From Microvirga soli (lineage in GTDB: Bacteria > Pseudomonadota > Alphaproteobacteria > Rhizobiales > Beijerinckiaceae): a DNA stretch of 64,000 nt. Shown here piece after piece: positions 55,140 through 64,000 of this stretch. Location of the stretch: positions 62,001-126,000 of the forward strand of contig NZ_JAERQE010000004.1 in NCBI RefSeq assembly GCF_016734765.1, read 5' to 3'. Position 1 is the first letter of the stretch. Every line of letters starts with the position of its first letter. The notes beneath the pieces are model-generated. The model was not told the DNA's origin and made no database searches. It was given only the letters and a program-made list of their open reading frames with translations. The translations under genes and the position numbers were made by a program.

Positions 55140-56579
55140 TCAGAACAGGGAGCTTGCGGCGGTACGCGCAGCCGCCACCAGCGGCGCCGGAACGATACCG
55201 AAGAGGACGACGAAGATGCTGCAGAGGGCGAGAACCAGCTTCACGCCCGCAGGCATGGCATCGTAGCGCTCGGCCGGCTCATCGAAATACATCACCTTCA
55301 CAATGCGCAGGTAATAATAGGCGCCGACGACGCTCGTCACCACGCCGATGATGGCGAGGGCCACCAGGTCAGCCTCGATGGCGGCGTTGAACACCGCGAA
55401 CTTGGCGAAGAAGCCAGCGAGCGGCGGAATGCCGGCGAGCGAGAACATCATCATGCCGAGGCAGAAGGCGAGCACCGGGTGGGTGCGTGCCATCCCGGAG
55501 AGGTCGTCTACCGTTTCGTACATGACGTTGCCGCGACGCATGCCGAGGATCACCGCGAAAGTGCCAAGCGTCATGGCCAAGTAAATCGCCATATAGACGA
55601 TGACACCCTGGATGCCCTCAGCCGTGCCGGCCGCGAGCCCGATGAGCGCATAGCCGACGTTGCCGATGGAGGAGTAGGCCATCAGGCGTTTGATGTTGCG
55701 CTGGCCGATCGCCGCAAAGGAGCCGAGCGCCATGGAGGCAATCGAGATGAAGACGATGATCTGCTGCCACTGGATCAGGATGCCCGGGAAGGCATCGATG
55801 AACACGCGGGTTGCCATGGCCATGCCAGCCATCTTGGGAGCAGCGGCGAAGAAGGCGGTAACCGGCGTCGGCGAACCCTCATAGACGTCGGGCGTCCACA
55901 TGTGGAACGGCACGGCGGAGATCTTGAAGGCAATGCCGGCAGCCACGAAGACGAGACCGACGATGGCCCCGATGCTCACATTGCCCTGCAGAACCGTAGC
56001 GATGACCGGAAACGAGACGCTGCCGGAGAAGCCGTAAACCAGTGAAGAGCCGTAGAGCAGCATGCCGGACGAGAGAGAGCCCAGCACGAAGTATTTCAGA
56101 CCGGCCTCGGTCGAGCGGACGTTGTCCCGGTCAAAGGCGGCGATGACATAGGACGACAGGCTCAGCAGCTCAAGACCGATATAGAGAGCGATCAGATCGT
56201 TGGCCGAAATCACCATCATCATGCCGATGGTCGAGAGGATGATCAGGATCGGGTATTCGAACCGGCTGATACCCTCGCGGCGCATGTAGTCCAGCGAGAG
56301 GATGACGCCTCCGGCAGAGGCGATGAGCGTCAGGGCCTTCATGAACTTGGCGAACCCGTCGATCACGAAGGAGCCGCCCATGGTCTCGACACGTTCGCTC
56401 GGCAGCATCAGCACCGCCACGAAGGTGACGGCGAGAAGCGCCAGGGCGATGATGTTCATGGCATAGCCAGGACGCTCGCCGCGGATGGCGCCGAACAGGA
56501 CCATGACGAGGGCTCCGGCGGCCATGAGAATCTCTGGCAGCACGGGGCCGAAAGCGGGAATGGTGAAGGCGGGGTTCAT
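55140..56579 (-). CDS. nuoN: NADH-quinone oxidoreductase subunit N
   Basis: Antiporter-like proton-pumping subunit of complex I. I chose the ATG at 56579 (MNPAFTIPAFGPVLPEILMA), with TGAGG upstream; 479 residues, about 14 membrane helices. Family landmarks: LELLSLSSYVIAAFDRDNVR with the key Glu, and FKISAVPFHMWTPDVYEGSP with the key Lys. Last of the nuo genes here. Confidence 0.96.
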   Translation of the reverse strand: MNPAFTIPAFGPVLPEILMAAGALVMVLFGAIRGERPGYAMNIIALALLAVTFVAVLMLPSERVETMGGSFVIDGFAKFMKALTLIASAGGVILSLDYMRREGISRFEYPILIILSTIGMMMVISANDLIALYIGLELLSLSSYVIAAFDRDNVRSTEAGLKYFVLGSLSSGMLLYGSSLVYGFSGSVSFPVIATVLQGNVSIGAIVGLVFVAAGIAFKISAVPFHMWTPDVYEGSPTPVTAFFAAAPKMAGMAMATRVFIDAFPGILIQWQQIIVFISIASMALGSFAAIGQRNIKRLMAYSSIGNVGYALIGLAAGTAEGIQGVIVYMAIYLAMTLGTFAVILGMRRGNVMYETVDDLSGMARTHPVLAFCLGMMMFSLAGIPPLAGFFAKFAVFNAAIEADLVALAIIGVVTSVVGAYYYLRIVKVMYFDEPAERYDAMPAGVKLVLALCSIFVVLFGIVPAPLVAAARTAASSLF

Positions 56580-56586
56580 CGTAACC

Positions 56587-58098
56587 TCAGTGTGCAACGG
56601 CCGCTGCCGTCTTCACGGTAGCGAGCGCGGCCTGAACGTTGTTGAGAAGCGATTCCGTCGGCACCGCAAAGGCGTCGAGAATCGGACCTGGCTGCACGCC
56701 GTAGTAGATGATGAGCAGGACGAGCGGCGCGAAGGTGATGATTTCACGACGATTCAGATCGGTTATCGTCTGGAGCGCCGGCTTGTCGATCTCTCCGTAG
56801 ACCACCCGCCGGTAAAGCCAGAGCGCGTACGCCGCCGAGAGGATCACGCCGGTGGTGGCGAAGAATGCCACCCAGGTGTTGGACCGGAAGGCTCCCATCA
56901 GGGTCAGGAACTCGCCGATGAAGCCCGAGGTGCCTGGGAGGGCCACATTGGCCATGGTCAGGATCAGGAACACCACCGCATACATGGGCATCCGGTTCAC
57001 TAGGCCGCCATAGGCCTTGATCTCGCGGGTATGCATCCGGTCATAGATCACGCCGACGCTGAGGAAGAGCGCGCCGGAGATGAGGCCGTGGGAGATCATG
57101 GTGAACATGGCACCCTGGATGCCCTGCTCGTTCATGCTGAACAGGCCCATGGTCACGAAACCCATATGCGCCACCGAGGAATAGGCGATGAGCTTCTTGA
57201 TATCCTCCTGCATCAGGGCGACCAGCGAGGTGTAGATGATCGCAATGACCGAGAGGGCGAACACCAGCGGGGCGAAATACTCCGAAGCCTCCGGGAACAT
57301 CGGCAGCGACACACGGATGAAGCCGTAGCCGCCCATCTTCAGCAGGACGCCGGCCAGGATCACCGAGCCCGCGGTGGGCGCTTCCACGTGGGCGTCCGGC
57401 AACCACGTGTGGACCGGCCACATGGGCATCTTCACCGCAAACGAGGCGAAGAAGGCGAGCCAGAGCCAAGTCTGCAGGTTCGACGGGAACTTGAACGCCA
57501 ACAGGGTCGGAATGTCGGTGGTGCCCGCCTGCCAGTACATGGCCATGATGGCGAGCAGCATCAGCACGGAGCCGAGCAGCGTATAGAGGAAGAACTTGAA
57601 GCTCGCGTAGATGCGACGCTTGCCGCCCCAGATGCCGATGATGAGGAACATCGGAATGAGGCCGGCCTCGAAGAACAGGTAGAACAGCACGAGGTCGAGG
57701 GCGCAAAACACGCCGATCATCGTGGTCTCGAGGACCAGGAAGGCGACGAAGTATTCCTTCACTCGGTGCCCGATCGATTCCCACGAGGCCAGGATGCAGA
57801 ACGGCATCAGGAAGGTGGTGAGCAGGATCAGCGGCATGGAGAAGCCGTCGACGCCGAGCTTGAAGCGAATGGTGTCGGTCAGCCACACATGGCTTTCCAC
57901 GAGTTGGAACGAAGCCGTTGCCGTGTCAAAGCGCGACCAGGCGACGAGCGAGAGGAGGAAGGTCGCAATCGTCGTAGCGAGCGCCGCCCAGCGTGCGTTG
58001 GAGCGAGCAGCCTCGCTGTCGCCGCGCAGGGTCAGGATGAAGGCCGCTCCAACGAGCGGCAGGACCAGAAGTCCGGAGAGGATGCCGAAGCCGAGCAT
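56587..58098 (-). CDS. nuoM: NADH-quinone oxidoreductase subunit M
   Basis: Second antiporter-like proton channel of complex I. 503 residues. Landmarks: [20 protein letters not shown] with the channel Glu, and [20 protein letters not shown] with the channel Lys and the conserved HTWLPDAH. It starts immediately at the end of nuoL (stop and start adjoin) and is followed by nuoN after 7 bp. Confidence 0.97.
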   Translation of the reverse strand: MLGFGILSGLLVLPLVGAAFILTLRGDSEAARSNARWAALATTIATFLLSLVAWSRFDTATASFQLVESHVWLTDTIRFKLGVDGFSMPLILLTTFLMPFCILASWESIGHRVKEYFVAFLVLETTMIGVFCALDLVLFYLFFEAGLIPMFLIIGIWGGKRRIYASFKFFLYTLLGSVLMLLAIMAMYWQAGTTDIPTLLAFKFPSNLQTWLWLAFFASFAVKMPMWPVHTWLPDAHVEAPTAGSVILAGVLLKMGGYGFIRVSLPMFPEASEYFAPLVFALSVIAIIYTSLVALMQEDIKKLIAYSSVAHMGFVTMGLFSMNEQGIQGAMFTMISHGLISGALFLSVGVIYDRMHTREIKAYGGLVNRMPMYAVVFLILTMANVALPGTSGFIGEFLTLMGAFRSNTWVAFFATTGVILSAAYALWLYRRVVYGEIDKPALQTITDLNRREIITFAPLVLLIIYYGVQPGPILDAFAVPTESLLNNVQAALATVKTAAAVAH

Positions 58099-60141
<2,043 letters not shown>

Positions 60142-60170
60142 GTGCGTTTACTTCGCCGATCGTGCGGGCG

Positions 60171-60479
60171 TTAGCCCCTCATCATGTTGACGTCTTCAAC
60201 CGCGATGGAGCCGCGGTTGCGGAAGAAGACCACCAGAATGGCCAGCCCGATGGCTGCCTCCGCCGCCGCCACCGTAAGGATCAGCATGGCGAAGACTTGG
60301 CCGACGATGTCGTTCAGGTGGGTCGAGAAGGCCACCATGTTGATGTTCACGGCGAGCAGGATCAGCTCGATGGACATCAGGATGACGATCACGTTCTTCC
60401 GGTTGATGAAGATGCCGAACACGCCGAGCGTGAAGAGGACGGCGGCGACGGTGAGGTAGTGACCCAGTCCGATAACCAT
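60171..60479 (-). CDS. nuoK: NADH-quinone oxidoreductase subunit K
   Basis: Small three-helix proton-path subunit. 102 residues, the normal size, starting [20 protein letters not shown]. Two conserved Glu lie in helix 2 ([20 protein letters not shown]) and helix 3 ([20 protein letters not shown]). Confidence 0.97.
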   Translation of the reverse strand: MVIGLGHYLTVAAVLFTLGVFGIFINRKNVIVILMSIELILLAVNINMVAFSTHLNDIVGQVFAMLILTVAAAEAAIGLAILVVFFRNRGSIAVEDVNMMRG

Positions 60480-60490
60480 GGCGTGCCTCC

Positions 60491-61105
60491 TTAGATGCCC
60501 TGGCGGAAGGGAACCTTCCGCACCTCGACGGCGGTTTCCTGCGTCCGGGCGTTCTGCTTGGAAATGTCCTGGCGCCGTACGCCGACACGCTCGCGCAGGG
60601 TCAGGACGATGGCGCCGATCATGGCGACCAGCAGGATCAGGCCGGCGGCCTGGAAGAAGTAGAAGTAGCGGGTATAGAGCACCTGGCCGATAGCCTCGGT
60701 GTTGGTCATGACGTCGGCGGACGGGATCGGCACCTGCGGAGACCGGACGAGACCCGGGTCGATGGTGTAGGTGCCGACCACGAGGATCAGCTCCAGCAGG
60801 AGGATGAGCCCAATCAGGCCGCCGATGGGCAGGTACTGCAGGAAGCCCTGGCGGAGTGCTGCGAAATCCACGTCGAGCATCATGACGACGAAGAGGAAGA
60901 GCACCGCGACCGCGCCCACATAGACGATCACCAGGATCATCGCCAGGAACTCGGCCCCCATCAGGAGGAACAGGCCCGCCGCATTCACGAAGGCCAGGAT
61001 GAGGAACAGCACCGACTGCACGGGATTGCGGGAGGCAATCACCATGAAGCCGGACGCGATCGTGATCGTCGCGAACAGATAGAAGAAGGCGGCGGTAACC
61101 GTCAT
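60491..61105 (-). CDS. nuoJ: NADH-quinone oxidoreductase subunit J
   Basis: Five-helix membrane subunit containing the pi-bulge helix. The start at 61105 ([20 protein letters not shown]) is favoured over 61123 because family members begin at this point; 204 residues. [20 protein letters not shown] is the conserved third helix. It ends 11 bp before nuoK. A 136-bp gap separates its start from the nuoI stop, the largest gap between nuo genes in the window. Confidence 0.95.
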   Translation of the reverse strand: MTVTAAFFYLFATITIASGFMVIASRNPVQSVLFLILAFVNAAGLFLLMGAEFLAMILVIVYVGAVAVLFLFVVMMLDVDFAALRQGFLQYLPIGGLIGLILLLELILVVGTYTIDPGLVRSPQVPIPSADVMTNTEAIGQVLYTRYFYFFQAAGLILLVAMIGAIVLTLRERVGVRRQDISKQNARTQETAVEVRKVPFRQGI

Positions 61106-61241
61106 GCTCAGTTCAAGCCGCACAAGGCGGCCCCTTCCGACGTGGCCCCGGACAATCCGGCGGCCTGTCTATAAATTCCGAATCCGGCGGGGACAACCCG
61201 CCGGAGCTGCCTGCCCCTGCCCTCACGGACCAAAGGCGCTC

Positions 61242-61730
61242 TTACCGGTAGGGGGCGGTCTTCGCGAGGTTCTTCGCGATCTCGCGCTCCCAACGCTCCC
61301 CATTCTCGAGAAGCTTGGCCTTGTCGTAGTAGAGCTCCTCGCGGGTTTCCACGGAGAACTCGAAGTTCGGCCCCTCGACGATTGCGTCCACCGGGCAGGC
61401 TTCCTGGCACATGCCGCAATAGATGCACTTCACCATGTCGATGTCGTAGCGGGTCGTGCGGCGGGTGCCGTCGTTGCGGCGCGGACCGGCCTCGATGGTG
61501 ATGGCCTGGGCCGGGCAGATGGCCTCGCAGAGCTTACAGGCGATGCAGCGCTCTTCCCCGTTGGGATAGCGCCGCAGGGCATGCTCGCCGCGGAAGCGAG
61601 GCCCGCGGTGGCCCATCTCAAACGGGTAGTTGAGGGTCGCCTTCGGCTTGAAGAAGTATTTCACCGTCAGGATGAAGCCTGAGATGAACTCCTTCAGCAG
61701 GAGGGATTGGGCAATGCGGTCGAGCTGCAT
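61242..61730 (-). CDS. nuoI: NADH-quinone oxidoreductase subunit I
   Basis: Carries iron-sulphur clusters N6a and N6b in the arm joining the membrane. 162 residues with the two ferredoxin motifs [12 protein letters not shown] and [12 protein letters not shown]. The N-terminal helix region reads [20 protein letters not shown]. It follows nuoH by 12 bp. Confidence 0.97.
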   Translation of the reverse strand: MQLDRIAQSLLLKEFISGFILTVKYFFKPKATLNYPFEMGHRGPRFRGEHALRRYPNGEERCIACKLCEAICPAQAITIEAGPRRNDGTRRTTRYDIDMVKCIYCGMCQEACPVDAIVEGPNFEFSVETREELYYDKAKLLENGERWEREIAKNLAKTAPYR

Positions 61731-61742
61731 GGCCAGTCTCCT

Positions 61743-62768
61743 TTAGCGGACGCCCGGCGCATTGCCGGTCGCCATCAGGATAGCCGCCACGATCACGACC
61801 ATGGCAAGCGACAGAGGCAGGAACACCTTCCAGCCGAGGCGCATGAGCTGATCGTAGCGGTAGCGGGGAACCAGGGCTTTCACCATGGCGATGAGGATGA
61901 AGAGGAAGCTCGCCTTGAGCACGAACCAGATCACGCCCGGAACCCAGGTGAAGGGCGCGAACGGGATCGGCGATAGCCAGCCGCCCAGGAACAGGATCGT
62001 GCCGAGGGCGCACATGGTCATGATGGCCACGTACTCGCCGAGCATGAAGAGCAGGTACGGCGTGGAGGAATATTCCACCATATAGCCGGCCACGAGCTCG
62101 GACTCGGCCTCCGGCAGGTCGAAGGGTGGGCGGTTCGTCTCGGCCATGGCCGAGATGAAGAACACCACGAACATTGGGAAGAGCGGCAGCCAGTACCAGC
62201 CCAGGATGCCGAGGCTGCTATTCTGCGCCTCTACGATGGCCGAAAGGTTCAGGGTGCCGGCGCACATGAGCACCGTCACGATCACGAAGCCGATCGACAC
62301 CTCGTAGGACACCATCTGGGCCGCCGAGCGAAGCGCGCCGAGGAACGGGTACTTCGAGTTAGAGGCCCAGCCGCCCATGATGACGCCGTAGACGCCGAGC
62401 GACGAGATCGCGAAGATATAGAGGATGCCCACATTGATGTCGGCGATGGCCCAGCCGGAATTGAGCGGGATGACCGCCCAAGCTGCCAACGACAGGGTAC
62501 ACATCAGCAGCGGCGCCAGCAGGAACATGCCCTTGTTGGCCGGCGCCGGGATGATCGGCTCCTTCAGCACGAATTTGAGCAGGTCGGCAAAGGACTGGAA
62601 CAACCCCCAGGGACCGACCACGTTCGGGCCGCGCCGCAGCTGAACGGCGGCCCATACCTTACGGTCGGCATAGAGCGCGTAGGCGATGAAGATGAGAAGC
62701 GCGACCAGCATGAGCAGGCTCTTGCCCAGCATGATCGCGACGGCGAGGAGGATATCCCCAAATTCCAT
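61743..62768 (-). CDS. nuoH: NADH-quinone oxidoreductase subunit H
   Basis: Forms the quinone-binding chamber of complex I. 341 residues, eight or nine helices. Landmarks: [20 protein letters not shown] at the N-terminus, [20 protein letters not shown], and [20 protein letters not shown], the conserved Glu-rich loop. It follows nuoG by 12 bp. Confidence 0.97.
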   Translation of the reverse strand: MEFGDILLAVAIMLGKSLLMLVALLIFIAYALYADRKVWAAVQLRRGPNVVGPWGLFQSFADLLKFVLKEPIIPAPANKGMFLLAPLLMCTLSLAAWAVIPLNSGWAIADINVGILYIFAISSLGVYGVIMGGWASNSKYPFLGALRSAAQMVSYEVSIGFVIVTVLMCAGTLNLSAIVEAQNSSLGILGWYWLPLFPMFVVFFISAMAETNRPPFDLPEAESELVAGYMVEYSSTPYLLFMLGEYVAIMTMCALGTILFLGGWLSPIPFAPFTWVPGVIWFVLKASFLFILIAMVKALVPRYRYDQLMRLGWKVFLPLSLAMVVIVAAILMATGNAPGVR

Positions 62769-62780
62769 GATCCGTTCCTC

Positions 62781-64000
62781 TTACTCAGCCGCCTCGAGCT
62801 TCAGCTCACGGGCGAGCGCGGAGCACTCGGCCATGACGCCGGAGGCGCGGGCAATGGGGTTCGTCAGGTAGAAGTCCTTTACCGGGCTCACGAAAGGCTC
62901 GCGCCCGAGGGTGCCGCCGATATTGGCGAGCGCCTGGATGGCGGCAAAGCCGTCAGCCGGCTGAACCGTCTCGACCGCGGCGAAATGCGGATAGGCCGCA
63001 TAGAGCTTCGCCCGCAGGGCGTTCAGCGAGTCGAACGGCAGGCGATGGCCCAGCACGTCGGAGAGCGCTCGCAGGATGGCCCAGTCCTCCCGCGCTTCGC
63101 CTGGAGCGAAGGCGGCGCGGTTGGCGAGCTGGACCCGGCCTTCCGTGTTCACGTAGGTGCCGGACTTCTCGGTGTAGGTCGCGGCCGGCAGGATCACGTC
63201 GGCACGGTGCGCACCACGGTCCCCGTGAGTGCCCTGGTAGATCACGAAGGTCCCGGGAGCGATGTCGATCTCGTCTGCGCCGAGATTGAACAGCACGTCC
63301 ACTTCGCCCTGCGCCATGGTCTGAGCATTCAGGCCCCACTCGCCCGGCACGAGGCCGAGATCGAGGGCGCCGACGCGGGACGCGGCGGTGTGCAGAACCG
63401 AGAAGCCGTTCCAGCCGTCCTTCACCGCGCCCACGTCACGGGCGAGCTGAGCGACAGTGGAGAGAACCGCCAGACCGTCCGGACGGGAGAGTGCACCCTG
63501 CCCCACGATGATCAGCGGACGCTCGGCGCCACGGAGCTTCTCCATGAAGCTGTGGCGGCCAGCAGTGAGTTCGGACAGCGTCTCAGGCCCTGCGCCGAGA
63601 TACTCGTAGGGGTAGGTGAGGTCCGCATGCTCGCCGATCATGGCGATCGGCGGCGGAGCCGCGCGCCAGCGCTTGCGGATGCGCACGTTCACGAGCGAGG
63701 CCTCGATGCGCGGGTTCGAGCCCACGATCAGGATCGCGTCCGCATCCTCGATGCCGGAGATGGTGGTGTTGAACAGGTAGGAGCCGCGGCCATAGACCGG
63801 GGTCAGCACGCTGCCGTCCTGGCGGGCGTCGATATTGGTGACGCCGAGGCTCTCCATGAGGAGCTTCAGGGCGTACATCTCCTCAACGGCGGCGAGATCA
63901 CCCACGATGGCGCCGATGCGCTTCGTGTCCGTGCCCTTCACGCGGCTGGCGATGGTGGCGAACGCCTCCTGCCATGAGGCGGGACGCAGGCGGCCATTCT
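62781..64000 (-). CDS. nuoG: NADH-quinone oxidoreductase subunit G, C-terminal part (partial)
   Basis: The frame has no stop up to the right edge: upstream of the GTG-initiated frame at 63941 it continues in phase as NGRLRPASWQEAFATIASRV, so the visible 406 residues are the C-terminal part of a subunit usually near 690 residues. The molybdopterin-oxidoreductase-like domain shows DADAILIVGSNPRIEASLVN, VDVLFNLGADEIDIAPGTFV and HGDRGAHRADVILPAATYTE with TYVNTEGRVQLANRAAF. The N-terminal iron-sulphur domains lie outside the window. Confidence 0.95.
   Translation of the reverse strand, partial: NGRLRPASWQEAFATIASRVKGTDTKRIGAIVGDLAAVEEMYALKLLMESLGVTNIDARQDGSVLTPVYGRGSYLFNTTISGIEDADAILIVGSNPRIEASLVNVRIRKRWRAAPPPIAMIGEHADLTYPYEYLGAGPETLSELTAGRHSFMEKLRGAERPLIIVGQGALSRPDGLAVLSTVAQLARDVGAVKDGWNGFSVLHTAASRVGALDLGLVPGEWGLNAQTMAQGEVDVLFNLGADEIDIAPGTFVIYQGTHGDRGAHRADVILPAATYTEKSGTYVNTEGRVQLANRAAFAPGEAREDWAILRALSDVLGHRLPFDSLNALRAKLYAAYPHFAAVETVQPADGFAAIQALANIGGTLGREPFVSPVKDFYLTNPIARASGVMAECSALARELKLEAAE

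Overview
The window is a piece of an alphaproteobacterial chromosome of the order Hyphomicrobiales (Rhizobiales). Methylobacteriaceae, for example a Microvirga-like genome, is the best guess. This rests on the GC-rich backbone, LexA boxes of the GTTC-N7-GTTC type, the gene order rpsB-tsf-pyrH-frr-uppS-cdsA-dxr-rseP-bamA-lpxD-fabZ-lpxA-lpxI-lpxB, the run nuoG to nuoN followed by birA, rnj, mce, a DUF1467 gene, proS, lolC, lolD and dnaE, and a ribosomal protein S2 with a C-terminal helix-hairpin-helix extension. The genus is inference.

Layout. 1-930: the 5' part of a large repetitive surface-type gene running off the left edge, an AT-rich gap, then the lexA control region. 930-3000: lexA and the C-terminal part of comEC. 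3000-25068: a 22-kb integrative island inserted inside comEC. 25066-28979: the N-terminal part of comEC, then gltX and gltA. 29051-43462: a minus-strand operon-like block for lipid A, outer membrane, isoprenoid, phospholipid and translation functions. 43463-44270: a non-coding stretch with GC-rich palindromes and an SOS-type promoter. 44271-55137: dnaE, a tiny SOS-controlled membrane peptide gene, lolD, lolC, proS, a candidate small RNA, DUF1467, mce, rnj and birA. 55140-64000: complex I genes nuoN back to a partial nuoG.

The island is the accessory part. It begins with a large serine integrase next to attL. Its two ends carry arms that form an imperfect inverted repeat, as expected of an attP, around a shared ACGAT. 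Joining the outer flanks at that core restores an uninterrupted 759-codon comEC in frame. The cargo looks like a defence and regulation collection: a methyltransferase with two N-terminal HTH domains, a JAMM-type metallopeptidase, a complete type I restriction-modification operon (hsdRMS), a Ros/MucR regulator lacking its zinc ligands, a DUF559 nuclease, a second serine recombinase, a PD-(D/E)XK-type protein, a coupled pair whose second member is a membrane-anchored J-domain-like protein, a Sel1 and zinc-ribbon protein, a small exported triple-repeat protein and several unknowns. A densely folded non-coding stretch lies at 6134-6338.

The backbone observation I rate highest is a 33-codon membrane peptide gene at 47863-47964. 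Its promoter (TTTACA-N17-AAATAT) has a perfect LexA box in the spacer, which suggests an SOS-induced small inhibitor analogous to SidA of Caulobacter. A second box-plus-promoter at 44182-44225 fires toward rpsB into a region with no recognisable gene.
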